Below, in pieces: positions 41,984-52,519 of a DNA stretch of 64,000 bases. The notes under the pieces are model-generated. The model made no database searches. It was not told the origin of the DNA and was given only the letters and a program-made list of their open reading frames with translations. The stretch is from NCBI GenBank assembly GCA_037954665.1, contig JBBMOL010000057.1, positions 3,100,001 through 3,164,000 of the forward strand. The letters are read 5' to 3'. The translations under genes and the position numbers were made by a program. Position 1 is the first letter of the stretch. The number at the start of each line of letters is the position of its first letter. The DNA is from Laguncularia racemosa. Taxonomy: Eukaryota > Streptophyta > Magnoliopsida > Myrtales > Combretaceae.

Positions 41984-42960
41984 ATGGCCAAAAAATCAAA
42001 CGCAGGAAAGCCAACTACTAGTCACCATCTCGCCATATGACATCACTTCGCTTGATAATCCTGGTATTTTAGTTACTCAAGTCTAATTGAAGGGAGAAAA
42101 CTATGATGAATGGTCTTGTTCATTGAGAATGGCCTTGAGAGTGAGGAAGAAATTCAATTTTGTTGATGGAACGATCGCGAGACCTGATGAAAATTCCGCA
42201 GACCTTGAAGACTGGTAGACAATCAACTTGCTATTAGTGTCTTGGATCTAAAACACCATCGAACTTAATCTTCGATCAACAATCTCACATGTAGAGATTG
42301 CACAAGATCTCTAGAATGACATACGGGAGTGCTTCTCGTTAGTTAATGGACTAGAATTTAGCAACTGAAGTTAAATATTGCCAAAAGCAAACAAAAGGGA
42401 ATGAGTATTGTCAATTACTATGGCAAACTCAAGCAATTGTAGGACGAACTGGCTAACTATGAGCAGATGCCGACATGCAAGTGTAGAAGATGCACGTGTA
42501 ATCTGTAAGCTGTTTTGGAGAAGATATAAGAAGAGGAAAGGGTGCACACTTTGAACAAAGTATACTCGATCTTCACTCAAGAGGAACGAGTGAAATCTAT
42601 CTCTCAAGGCAAAGATGAATGTAGGGAAGTGATGGCCTTTGCAATTCGCAATCAAGAAGGCGGGATGGATAAAAACATGGTGTATTCCCATTGCAAACGT
42701 ACAGGCCATGAGGCCAATAGCTGTTTCGCTCTAATTAGATATCTAGAATGGTGAGGCAGCAGGCCTCGTAATGAAGGGAAGAGTGGAGGACACGGTAAAG
42801 GACAACAAATGTCGCAGCAAAGAACAGGATAGGGAGCAAGTCGGGGGCGTGGTTTAGTGCGAGCCAACGCCGCTTAGACCATTGGAGGAGGTTTAGAAGG
42901 AGATGGAGCTGGATCACTTGGTCTGAGTAACAAGCAATGGGAGGCTCTTCTAAAATTATT
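41984..42960 (+). pseudogene. Copia gag, degenerate
   Basis: ATG at 41984 (MAKKSNAGK). The gag core is recognisable (GENYDEWS, ALRVRKKFNFVDG near 42090-42170) with stops at Trp and other codons. The zinc knuckle at about 42678-42720 reads YSHCKRTGHEANSC: the first Cys of CX2CX4HX4C is Tyr (TGT to TAT). Then a Gly-rich stretch and SNKQWEALLKLLN. Confidence 0.7.
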
Positions 42961-42989
42961 AAACAATCAAAAAACTTCTATGACTGAAA

Positions 42990-45965
42990 AGATGACCGAT
43001 AAGTATGTTTTGGATAATTGACATGGGAGCGTTGAACCATATGATGGGGAATTTGAGTGACTTGTATGACTTATAGGAAATTTCGCAATATCCTGTGGAG
43101 CTGTGGGGTGGGAGCAATGCTATCATTACCAAAGAAGGGTCAATTACTCTTGACGGAGATTTTTTCCTTTAAAATGTTCTATATGTGCCTAGATTGACTT
43201 GCAACTTAATTTCTGTGTCACAACTCATAGATCACTCTAATTGTATTGTTAAATTCACTAATAATAATTGTGTGATGCAAGATCGCACTTCGAGGATGCT
43301 TATTAGTGTGGGTGAACGTAGGGATGGACTCTATTACTTCAAGGTCATACCGTGAATTAAAGCTATGAAGGTTAACATGGTGGGGTCTTTGGATCTTTGG
43401 CACTAGTGTCTGGGTCATCTGTCTATGAAAGTTATCAAGTTAGTTCCAGTTGTAGGTTCTATTAAGAATAGTAGTTTGAATAAATGCTGTAATGTTTGTC
43501 AAAGAGCAAAACAGATTAGAGAAAAATTTCCTCTCAGTAATTTTAGAGCTTCTTATGTGTTTGAATTAATACATTATGATTTGTGGGGTCCCTATAGAGC
43601 TATTTTCTTGAAAATGGTATTATTTTTCAAACATCCTGTCCTGGAACACCATAACAAAATGGGTGGGTAGAAAGAAAACATCAACACATATTAAATGTGG
43701 CTCGAGCTCTGCATTTTCAAGGATGTCTTCTCATTGATTTTTTGGGTGAATGTGTCTTAACTGTTGGTTACTTAATAAATCAAATACCTTCCTTAGTTTT
43801 GAATGGAAAAACTCCTTATAGTATTCTTTATAGACGAGAACCTACGCATGATCATCTGTGAGTTCTTGGGTTACTGTGCTATGCTCATAAATAAGGGAGA
43901 TCGGGAGATAAATTTGATAGTAGAAGTAGAAGGCGTATTTTTGTTGGTTATCCTTATTAGAAGAAAGGATGGCAGTTGTATGATTTAAAAACAAATGAAT
44001 TTTTTGTTTCACGCGACGTTGAATTTTCTGAAATAAAGTACCCATTTGCTTCATCTCCTAGTGATGCCTCAAACCTGTTGTCTAATGTTGAGGTGGTTAA
44101 CATTGACTTTCAAGAGGTAAATGGCTTAGTAACCGGGGGGGTGGTGGCACGTTGATAATGTGCTAGAATAGGGATCAGAATAAGATAGGGAACAGGAATA
44201 GGAACATGGTGTTCAAGCTGGTGATGGAGAACTGTTGGGTCGTGGACATCGGCAAAAGCAAACCTCAGTGTTGTTGCTTAATTATGTTACTCATATGATC
44301 CAGAAATTGAGTCCATCCTCACAGACATCTACACCGTGGCATTCCTTAGGTATGGCCTATCCCATTGCACATTATGTGAATTGTAACAATTTTTCTTTGT
44401 GACATCGTACTTTTCTTGTAGCGATACATGTAGAACATGAGTCAGTAATTTTTTCTAAAGCTGTGAAAGATAAACGATGGCGGGAGGCAATGCAACAAGA
44501 AATACAGGCATTGGAAAATAATGAAACTTGGGATATTGATGATCTGCCTCTTGATAAGAAAGCTCTAGGCTGCAAATGGGTATACAATATCATATATAAT
44601 TTTGATGGCACCGTGGAACGTTACAAAGCTCAACTCGTGATTTTAGGGAATCATCAAGTTGAGGGGATTGATTACTCTAAGACTTTTGCCCCAGTTGCCA
44701 AGATGACTACTGTTCGAGTTCTCTTAACAATGTCAGTAGCGAAAAATTGGGAAGTGCATCAAATGGATGTCCATAATGCATTCCTCCACAAAGATCTTCA
44801 AGAGGAAGTCTATATGAAGTTGCCCCCCTATTTTTTAGATTTCAACTCCAAGCAAGGTCTGCAAATTGCGAAAGTCACTTTATGGGCTCAAACAAGCCCC
44901 ACAATGTTGGTTCGCCAAGCTATCAACTACCTTGAAAGCCTATGGGTTTCAACCGTCTTATTTTGAATATTCCTTATTTTCTATGAAAAGTGGTGAAGTA
45001 CTACTTAACGTTCTTGTGTATGTGGATGGTTTTATAATTTCTAGGAATGGCAGTGTTGCCATTCAGAGGTTTAAAAATTATCTAAGTATCTGTTTTCATA
45101 TGAAAGATCTGGGAGTTTTGAAGTATTTTCTTGGTGTTGAAGTTGCACGTAGGCCTAAAGGATTTTTTTTTTGTGTCAAAGAAAATATGCATTGGACATT
45201 ATTTCTAAAGTTAGATTGTTAGGAGCTAGACCTACTAGTTTTCCCTTAGAACAAAATCACCACTTAACACTTTTAACTAGTAAGTTGCTAACTAATCCGG
45301 AGCCATATCGTCACTAGGCTGGGCGATTGATTTATCTGTGCTTCACACAACTTAAGCTTTTATATAGCATTCATGTCCTATCTCAATTTATGCAACAAAC
45401 ACGAGAAGATCATTGGGAAACTGCGTTGTTGGGTGGTTCATTATCTAAAACGTAGTCCAGGATAAGGTATCTTGTTAAATAGTAAGTGCGAGCTGCGTTT
45501 ACATGGATGGTGTGATGTAGACTGGGCTAGTTGCCCGTTAACGAGGAGATCGCTTTCAGGTTGTTTGATGTTTTTAGGTGCATCTTCTGTTTCTAAGCAA
45601 ATATAGTGTCTCACTCTTCTACTGAAGCAAAATATCGCTCTATGGCTGTGAGTACTTGTGAGTTGAAGTGGTTGAATGGCATTTTGTCTAGCCTGGGTGT
45701 GCTGCATACTACACCCATGACGTTGCATTGTGATAGTCAGGCAGCCCTTCACATCTCTTAGAATCCAGTATTCCATGAACGAACAAAGCACATTGAAGTG
45801 GACTATCACTTTGTTCGTGATGCAATCCTCAATGGCAATATCAATACATGGTTTATGCCGTCACATGAACAACTTGTGGATATCTTTACCAAGGCATTGG
45901 GTACACGACAATATAACTACTTACTTCACAAGTTGGGCATTCGAGATCTTCATGCTCCAACTTGA
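42990..45965 (+). pseudogene. Copia pol (integrase remnant, RT, RNase H)
   Basis: Pre-integrase and HHCC region at 43400-43600 (LVPVVGSIKNSSLNKCCNVC in part, CQRAKQIREKFPLS, DLWGPYR). The core then jumps to CPGTPQQNG-type sequence near 43640, so the middle of integrase, with its first two catalytic Asp, is deleted. RT lies at 44460-45220 (KALGCKWVYNI, VHQMDVHNAFLH, RKSLYGLKQAPQCWF). Its active site at 45020-45030 reads YVDG instead of YVDD. RNase H is at 45480-45960 (EAKYRSMA, DSQAALHIS, RTKHIEVDYHFVRD, IFTKALG). Several frameshifts and stops. Confidence 0.8.
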
Positions 45966-45972
45966 GGGGGGG

Positions 45973-46208
45973 TATTGCGTATTATTATAATATTTGTATT
46001 TTTGGTAGATAGAATTTTTGGGAGTTAATTAAGAAAGTAAATTGCTTGTATTAGCATATTCTAAGATAGTTTAGGAAGCAATTGTATTAGCTTATTCTTA
46101 GGAGATAGTTTAGGAAGCAATGATTTTATATCTTTTGTATATATTTTGACCGTGAAAGCAATGCACGGGAGAAAATTTTTTTTACAGAATAGTTTATGAG
46201 TTTTGGTA
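45973..46208 (+). repeat. 3' LTR of the copia element
   Basis: Starts TATTGCGTATTAT right after the G-run, ends GAGTTTTGGTA, followed by CTATC. About 5-8 percent different from the 5' LTR by eye. Confidence 0.88.
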
Positions 46209-46329
46209 CTATCCATTTCTCTCAATAAAAAAATTGCCAGTTATAGTGTTAATTCCTCGTACGATTTTACATTGAAATATGGCAGGATATGGTTTTGTGA
46301 GTAGAATGATGTTCCTCTCCTCGGTTGCT

Positions 46330-47240
46330 TGCGAGGATTACAGCAATACTCGTCCAGCATTCGAAAGAAAAGGAGGAAACGCTCCCAATATCTTAGCTAT
46401 GCAAGGTTTTAATTCCATGATATATACAACAGGGCTTCAAAATGTGAATTTCCCAAGTTTATACTTCATCTTAAATATATGTACTCTATGGCAAAGACTT
46501 GACGGGGTGCTCGTAAACCATTTGTAGGTGGAGAAGGAAAACTTTAGGGTAATTCATTTGAATCAAACTTGCTTTGATGATTACTCCGTGGTGATTGAAA
46601 TAGTGGATCCCAATCCAAACTCACCTACTCCAATTAGGCTCTTAAACATGTGGACGGAAGGTCCAAGTTTTCTTGATGTAGTCTAAGAAAAGTTGGAGTA
46701 AAAATGTTTCTTCTTATGGGATGATATCAAGCTTCAAAATAAATTACAAAATCAAGAAAGAAAATTGAAAGACTCGAGTTATAATGTTTTCAGGATTGTC
46801 TTTGATCAAGTGAAAGCTTTGAAAGAGAATGTGCAACATTTCAAACTAGCCTTTGACTCAAAATCCAATTGAGGAAAATGTAAGTACTTCACATTAAATG
46901 CAAGCTCAATTATCTTTTCATCTTGCTTGTGAAGATGATCGCATGAGTTAAAGGGCAACAACGAAGAAGATTAGAGACTGTGACCGAAGTTCAAGTTCTT
47001 TTCAAGAGACTTCTTAGAAGTAAGCATCTAAAGTCCAGCAAGATTTAGAAGTGAAAGAGGAAGCCTTTGCAGACCAAGTTGGATTTCTTCATGTATCTCT
47101 TAGGCTAATTATGAGAATCCAGTTTCTTTACCACATGATCAAGAGGTGCGAGAAGCTACTGCTAACATGGATGATCATTTTGTTGCTGGACGTGATGGTT
47201 TTGAAAGCATGTTTTACAAATCTAGTTAATTAATGCAAAA
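46330..47240 (+). pseudogene. LINE (non-LTR retrotransposon) ORF2 fragment
   Basis: 46330-46530 resembles the C-terminal half of the plant LINE endonuclease: ERKGGNAPNILAMQGFNSMI, then YTTGLQNVNFPSLYF, then RLDGVLVN. 46540-46860 follows with YSVVIEIVDP and a coiled linker. 47080-47230 in another frame resembles the start of the LINE RT (PHDQEVREATANMDDHF, AGRDGFESMFYKSS). In-frame stops and a frameshift are present, and there is no complete RT. No poly-A tail or target duplication identified. Confidence 0.6.
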
Positions 47241-47245
47241 CCCTG

Positions 47246-50231
47246 TAATCCAAGATATTATAACCCATCAATCGATACTGGGTGATTATATACAAAGATT
47301 TAGAAATAACTAAAAAGCCTCAACTCGATGATAAGTACAAGAACAATATTTATAGAAATAATAAACATATAACCATACTTAGTTATATGAGTCTCATTTT
47401 ACATTTTCAACATAATGGAGTATACAACTAAACTGAAGTTTAATAGCTCCTACAAAAATTGAAATACAAGAGTAAATACTCATAGGTCAACATCCAACCT
47501 ATATCCATAACTAGAATCCTGTCACCACAACATTTATATTTGAATTAGAAAAGAAATAAACACAATCCATAATCTAACTCACAGTAACTAATCATCATCA
47601 TCACCTAAATCCCAGTCTAGATCTACACTAGCCTCACCATATATTACTTTATCATTTGAAAATCAATTCAACCAACTTCTTGACTGCCTTTTGAGACCCG
47701 CAAAAGGAGATTTTTTAGTATTTTCAATGCTTTCAAGAATAGCACCTTTATGTTTTTTTTAAGGAAAATTATATGATAATCCGAACACTTTTACATTTTT
47801 GTAACTGAATTAGACTCAATTACATTATTTGAAGGAAAATTATATTTTTCTTAGTGAAAGGATACTAAATGCCACGGAATGATCAAGTCTTGTAAGGTAG
47901 GCCACAAGATATTGGGAAAATAACAAATATTTAAGCAAATTACAATGCAATAGGTATGTAATAGAACAATTTTTAACAATTTTAGTAATAGAACTACTTG
48001 ATCAACATATATAACAAATTTTTAAGCAAAAGCAATAGAATTAAATTTGATTCAATTAAAAGTATTAGTTAACTAAATAAAATTCTCTTAACATACTACT
48101 TGCTAACTAATACCTATAGTATAAATTATAAAATAATTTTCCTAAAAAATTCAATTTATTTTTGTTATATATTCAAAGATATTACACTTCATTTCTTAGG
48201 AGAGTCCTATGTACATATAAGATATATATCATGACCCTCCATGATGTAGTCTACGTAGGGTGAGTTAGATAAATCGATTTATTTAACCCATAAAAAATTA
48301 TAAGTTAGATCGAAAAATTATATCCCATATAATTTATTGGCTTTTTGACCTGCCTCACTTAATCCGCTAGTCAATGAGAGCCCATCCGATGCAGACGAAT
48401 TAGTCCGCATACTTTAAAATAGAAATAATAATAATGGCAACTTCCAGCCATAGCCAGTCGATCACACACAGCCAAGGGGTGTAAAAAAAAAAAGCAATAC
48501 TGACCCTTAGATTAAATGATAGATATGAAACAACATAATAACGACTAATGATAGATAACAAATAAAATGGTTGACCCAGCCCGAATTCTCAAATAATGTT
48601 TTGCTGATTCTTTCTTATTTGTGATAATTGGCATTAATAAAATATTCTTTTGCAATTATGGACGCAGGTGTCTTATATATTGAAAAATGGATTTGCCATT
48701 TTATCTTTCCACTTGATCAGCTTCATATTTGCTCTTATTACAGTGGCTAACTGACGGAAATATTATATTAATAAATTTTGAAGAGGTAACTGGATGGATG
48801 GATGACAGTTATATTTTCAAACTATCCATTACCATTATTATATGTTGCAACTTTATTAATAATTACTTTTTAAGTATATACATATTATCTTTAATAATTA
48901 TTGGTTTTATCTAATTATTGTATGATATATATATCATCAAAAACTAAAAATATATTATTAATTTGAAAATATATAATTTTCTAGAAAAATTATTGCGAGC
49001 GAATTATGGATTTTCAAGTTGGTCGACTTAACTTGCAAACCCGTGCATGGTAGTTTAGGCTACCATTTTCAGCCCACTTTTAGTGTGGGCCAACCCAAAT
49101 GAGAGCTGGTGGCCCATTAGGCCCACATTCCTAACTCTTTGTACTTTATGTCTCTAAATTATATAAAAAAAGTTTTGTTTTTTACTTTTCAAGTTAAAAA
49201 GAGTAATTTTTTCTTATGGCTACATATACAGATTTTTTTTTTTTTTAAATCAAAGACAGTTCCTTATGACCAACAACATAAATGGATCTCAACCAACTAA
49301 TAGATGGTAATACCACACATCATCTATTGAGGCTTCCCACATTGCACCATTATAATTGTATCACAATGTTTTGATATATACATATACATATGTGCACACA
49401 CACACTAACAGAGGGCATACTTGGACTATAAATGCAAAAAGAATAGGTTTCTTCTATAATGCTCACAAAATTTTTCAACAAAAAAAAAAGAAAAAAGAAA
49501 AAAATTCTCATGAAATTTGAAACTTCTTGAGGGTGATTTAAAATATTTTAGAGGACTTTATAATACACCAAAGTCCAAAAGTTTGTAAATAGTTAAAGTT
49601 TACACTTGAAATTTCAAAGATACAATTGTAAGCCCAAACTCATGTAAGGCAACATATTAATAATTGTAATATTATCATATTATAAACAAACTCAAATTCT
49701 ATTATGTTAATGTTTGCAATAATTAAAGAAAGTTCATGCTTTTTTTTTTATAGTAATTGCATCTTTTTTCCCCTTGAATAGATAGATAGGCTCCACCCTA
49801 GATCCCCTTCTCCTCTTAATCTCAAATATATGAAAGAGTGACACATGTGACTCTGTGGTGTCTACCACTCTATTGTCTTGCATTTCAACTGCATCCTACA
49901 CCACGAACCATTGGCATTTCATAAAAACTGACTTCCGAATGAAAATCAAATGAAATAATTGAAATGACAATTGTAAATAGCAGTTGTCAGTTTTGATGCT
50001 TTTGTGAAGCATGAACTGAAGACCTTGAGTAGCTATTCTTATGGTCATGTCTATATTTGGCGATAAGCATATTTGTCTTAAGGTTTCACCTTACAAGTAT
50101 AAACAAAACGTAAATTAAGGTTAACATGATCATGTGATTATTTGGACATTAGTAAGTGTTTATGTAAATCACTCATACTAGAATATATATGAAATATATG
50201 GGCATATATATATACATGTAAAAATGTACAC
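47246..50231. other. AT-rich intergenic DNA without recognised genes
   Basis: No open frame longer than about 60 codons with any recognisable motif on either strand. Small GC-richer islands at 48340-48420 and 49015-49150; the latter has several GGCCCA/TGGGCC motifs. There is a (CA)n tract near 49396-49406. I see no terminal repeats or RNA genes. Confidence 0.6.
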
Positions 50232-50303
50232 ATTATATTATATTATATTATATTATATTATATTATATTATATTATATTATATTATATTATATTATATAT
50301 ATA
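50232..50303. repeat. (TTATA)n microsatellite
   Basis: About 13 consecutive pentanucleotide ATTAT units ending in TATATATA, immediately left of element H. Confidence 0.95.
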
Positions 50304-51808
50304 GCTAAAAAAGAAAAAAGAAAAGGAAAAACTGTAGAGAACATAACTTAAACAAACCTAAACTTCTTAAACAATATTATATATATGTATAGACATGTAG
50401 GATAAAGAGAGGAAACCAAAATCATCAAAAATTAGGAAAAAAAAAGAAGAAAAGAAACCTAAACTCTCTCCATTTCATTTGAATTTTCTAGGCAAATTGA
50501 AATTGAAATTTCCAACATGCAATTATTAGGAGAGGAAGAAAAATAAGATTGAAGTAGGATGCAATAAGAATTTGAAGAAATTGAACAAAAATCATAATTA
50601 AATAGGGAAGGATTTGGTCTATTCAGTCTAAGGGGTTTGGGTGAAGCTGCAGCTAGGCCAAGCTAAGGTTAAGGTTTTAGATGGGCGAGGATTCCAGCCA
50701 GCATAGTGGTGGCCGGTGTTGGTCGCCGGAGGCCAGTGAACAAAGCAGCCCTCAATAACGCCCGAAACTTCCTATTTTTGTTAAAAATATCAAATGTTGA
50801 TGAAAAATTTTTTTTTTTTTATTCTAGCATAAGTTTGTATGTATATTAATGTGGTAATTATTTTGCTACAATTTGACTAAAAAATATGTTGTCCTTAAGA
50901 AATGCTTTGTTCTGGTCGAAAATTAAATTGGAAATTGAATAGGGAAAATGATGTATTTTTTATGTAATGTTTACTATATAAGATCTTTATATGATGTAGT
51001 AGATCACCAAATCAATAATTGTTCAAATTGGAGTCGTTTTCTATTTTTAGTGAATTTTTCAAGCCAATTACCCTATTCTTGCTGAATTAAATCCTTAGCA
51101 AAAATAGGGAATTTGATTTGATTAGTTGATTTTGATGTTTATTTGAGGTGCATTGAAGTATAATATGACGTTAAGAAGCTTAGGTTAGTTACGAAACAAA
51201 AACGGGAGCATTCGATACAAAATCATGATAATTTATAACCATACGATTCGATATATAATCAGATCGGAATTTAATTATATTAATATATAATAGAGCGTAA
51301 TATACCCATATTTATATGAATTAGACATTGTAGGAAAATGGTGGATTAAATGAGATTAGGATGGAATTTAGAGGTTTGGAATATTGATTTAGCAATTTAG
51401 GGTTTAGTAAAGTAAATGGAGTAACATCGATTGGTATATTGATGATTCAGGTATTTCTATTCAGTAAGGAGGACAAAGGAATTTGGTTGGTGCGACTGTT
51501 TGGATTGGCATATATTGTTTTAGGTGAGTACCCCCTTGACTCTTCTCTTGGGTATAAGTGGTTGATAATGTAGACTACTTGTTGTTGGCTGAAATTACCC
51601 TATACGATCACTTACTATGATCAATGCAAGAGGATTATTGAATTACATTGGTTTGTTAATGGTTGGTTGTGTGTCATGATATGGTTGGATTATGAGAAAA
51701 AGGGAACATTCTAGAAATCCTAGAATGAAAGTTGGGTGCGGGATTTGATTATACTGTTCTTGATTGTATGTGATGTAATGAACTTAAATTATTGAATGCT
51801 TCATGATT

Positions 51809-51813
51809 GTGAT
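51809..51813. repeat. Target-site duplication of insert J (GTGAT, left)
   Basis: Identical to 53906-53910. The uninterrupted site is present once in the 3' LTR of H near 61688. Confidence 0.95.
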
Positions 51814-52097
51814 TGTAAACACCCCATTTTTGCCCTAATGATTAATAATAATCAACCATAATTAATTTCCATTTTTTTTCAATTTTTCCATATTTTTCTC
51901 TAATTTAGCAAAAATAGGAAAAATATTCAAAAAATAAAAATAAATAGGAAAACACATCAATTTTGAAAACTAATTTTAGAAATGGCAATAATAAGGGTTA
52001 AATGAATTTTACAAATTTTTGAAATTTCAAAAAATACAAAAAAATAAAAAAATCGCATTGCATATATGCAATTTGAGAAATAAATAAAATCGCGAAA

Positions 52098-52175
52098 GTG
52101 GGCTATCTCAGCTGGTCCGGACCAAGGTCGGGTGTGCGCGCGGGGGTGCGAGGTCAGGGGTTCGAAACGTGGGGG
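52098..52175 (+). other. tRNA-like segment with A-box and B-box resemblance
   Basis: GGGCTATCTCAGCTGGTC resembles a tRNA 5' half with A box (TAGCTCAGTTGG type). AGGGGTTCGAAACG about 50 nt later resembles a B box (GGTTCGANTCC). The rest does not fold clearly into a full tRNA, so this is not called a tRNA gene; it may be a SINE-type or captured tRNA fragment. Confidence 0.4.
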
Positions 52176-52510
52176 AAGCAAAATCCGTGTTTTGCGAATT
52201 TTTTCTTTACTTGGGATACGTGGCAGCATCTGATTGGCTAGAGCGAACGCACGCGCCGGGCGCGTGATCGTCTTCAACCTCTGTCCGAGATCGCCGGCGA
52301 GGAGAAAAATCCGAATTTCGGTCGTTTTGATTCGATTTTTTGCACAAATCCAATAGATCTTCAACAGAAATAAGATAAACATCATCCAATTGGAATCAAA
52401 TCTCAACAAATCGGTGGATTTACACGAATTGGAGTTGGTTTTTTTAACCACAAATCCGATTTGCTTCGATCGGTGGAAATCCGAGCTTATCCAGCTCGAT
52501 TTTGAATGCC

Positions 52511-52519
52511 TATAAATAG
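52511..52519 (+). promoter_or_regulatory. TATA box in insert J
   Basis: CTATAAATAGAGG context, a strong plant TATA match, about 315 bp upstream of the candidate splice donor at 52834. Confidence 0.55.

Larger units (their letters stand above)
41704..46208 (+). mobile_element. Ty1/copia retrotransposon, internally deleted
   Basis: The LTRs are 41704-41940 and 45973-46208 (about 237 bp each), with a perfect 5-bp duplication CTATC at 41699-41703 and 46209-46213. The primer site TGCTATCAGAGCC at 41941-41953 is one mismatch from the initiator tRNA-Met type and abuts the LTR. The polypurine tract TTGAGGGGGGG is at about 45962-45972. Order: gag, integrase, RT, RNase H, the copia order. Both LTRs begin TA and end TA. 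Short LTRs and pol style fit the Ale/Retrofit group, but I hold that loosely. Confidence 0.9.

Noticed and set aside
42371..42709. 112-codon minus-strand frame within the copia element
   Set aside because: It is antisense to the recognisable gag and zinc-knuckle coding sequence.
52098..52175. A functional tRNA gene
   Set aside because: The 5' and 3' halves do not form a convincing acceptor stem, and the anticodon arm is not recognisable; only A- and B-box resemblance is supported.
51957..52451. Minus-strand 164-codon frame in insert J
   Set aside because: Arg/Pro-rich chance frame over a GC-rich non-coding island; no motif, and it overlaps the TATA-side leader of J.
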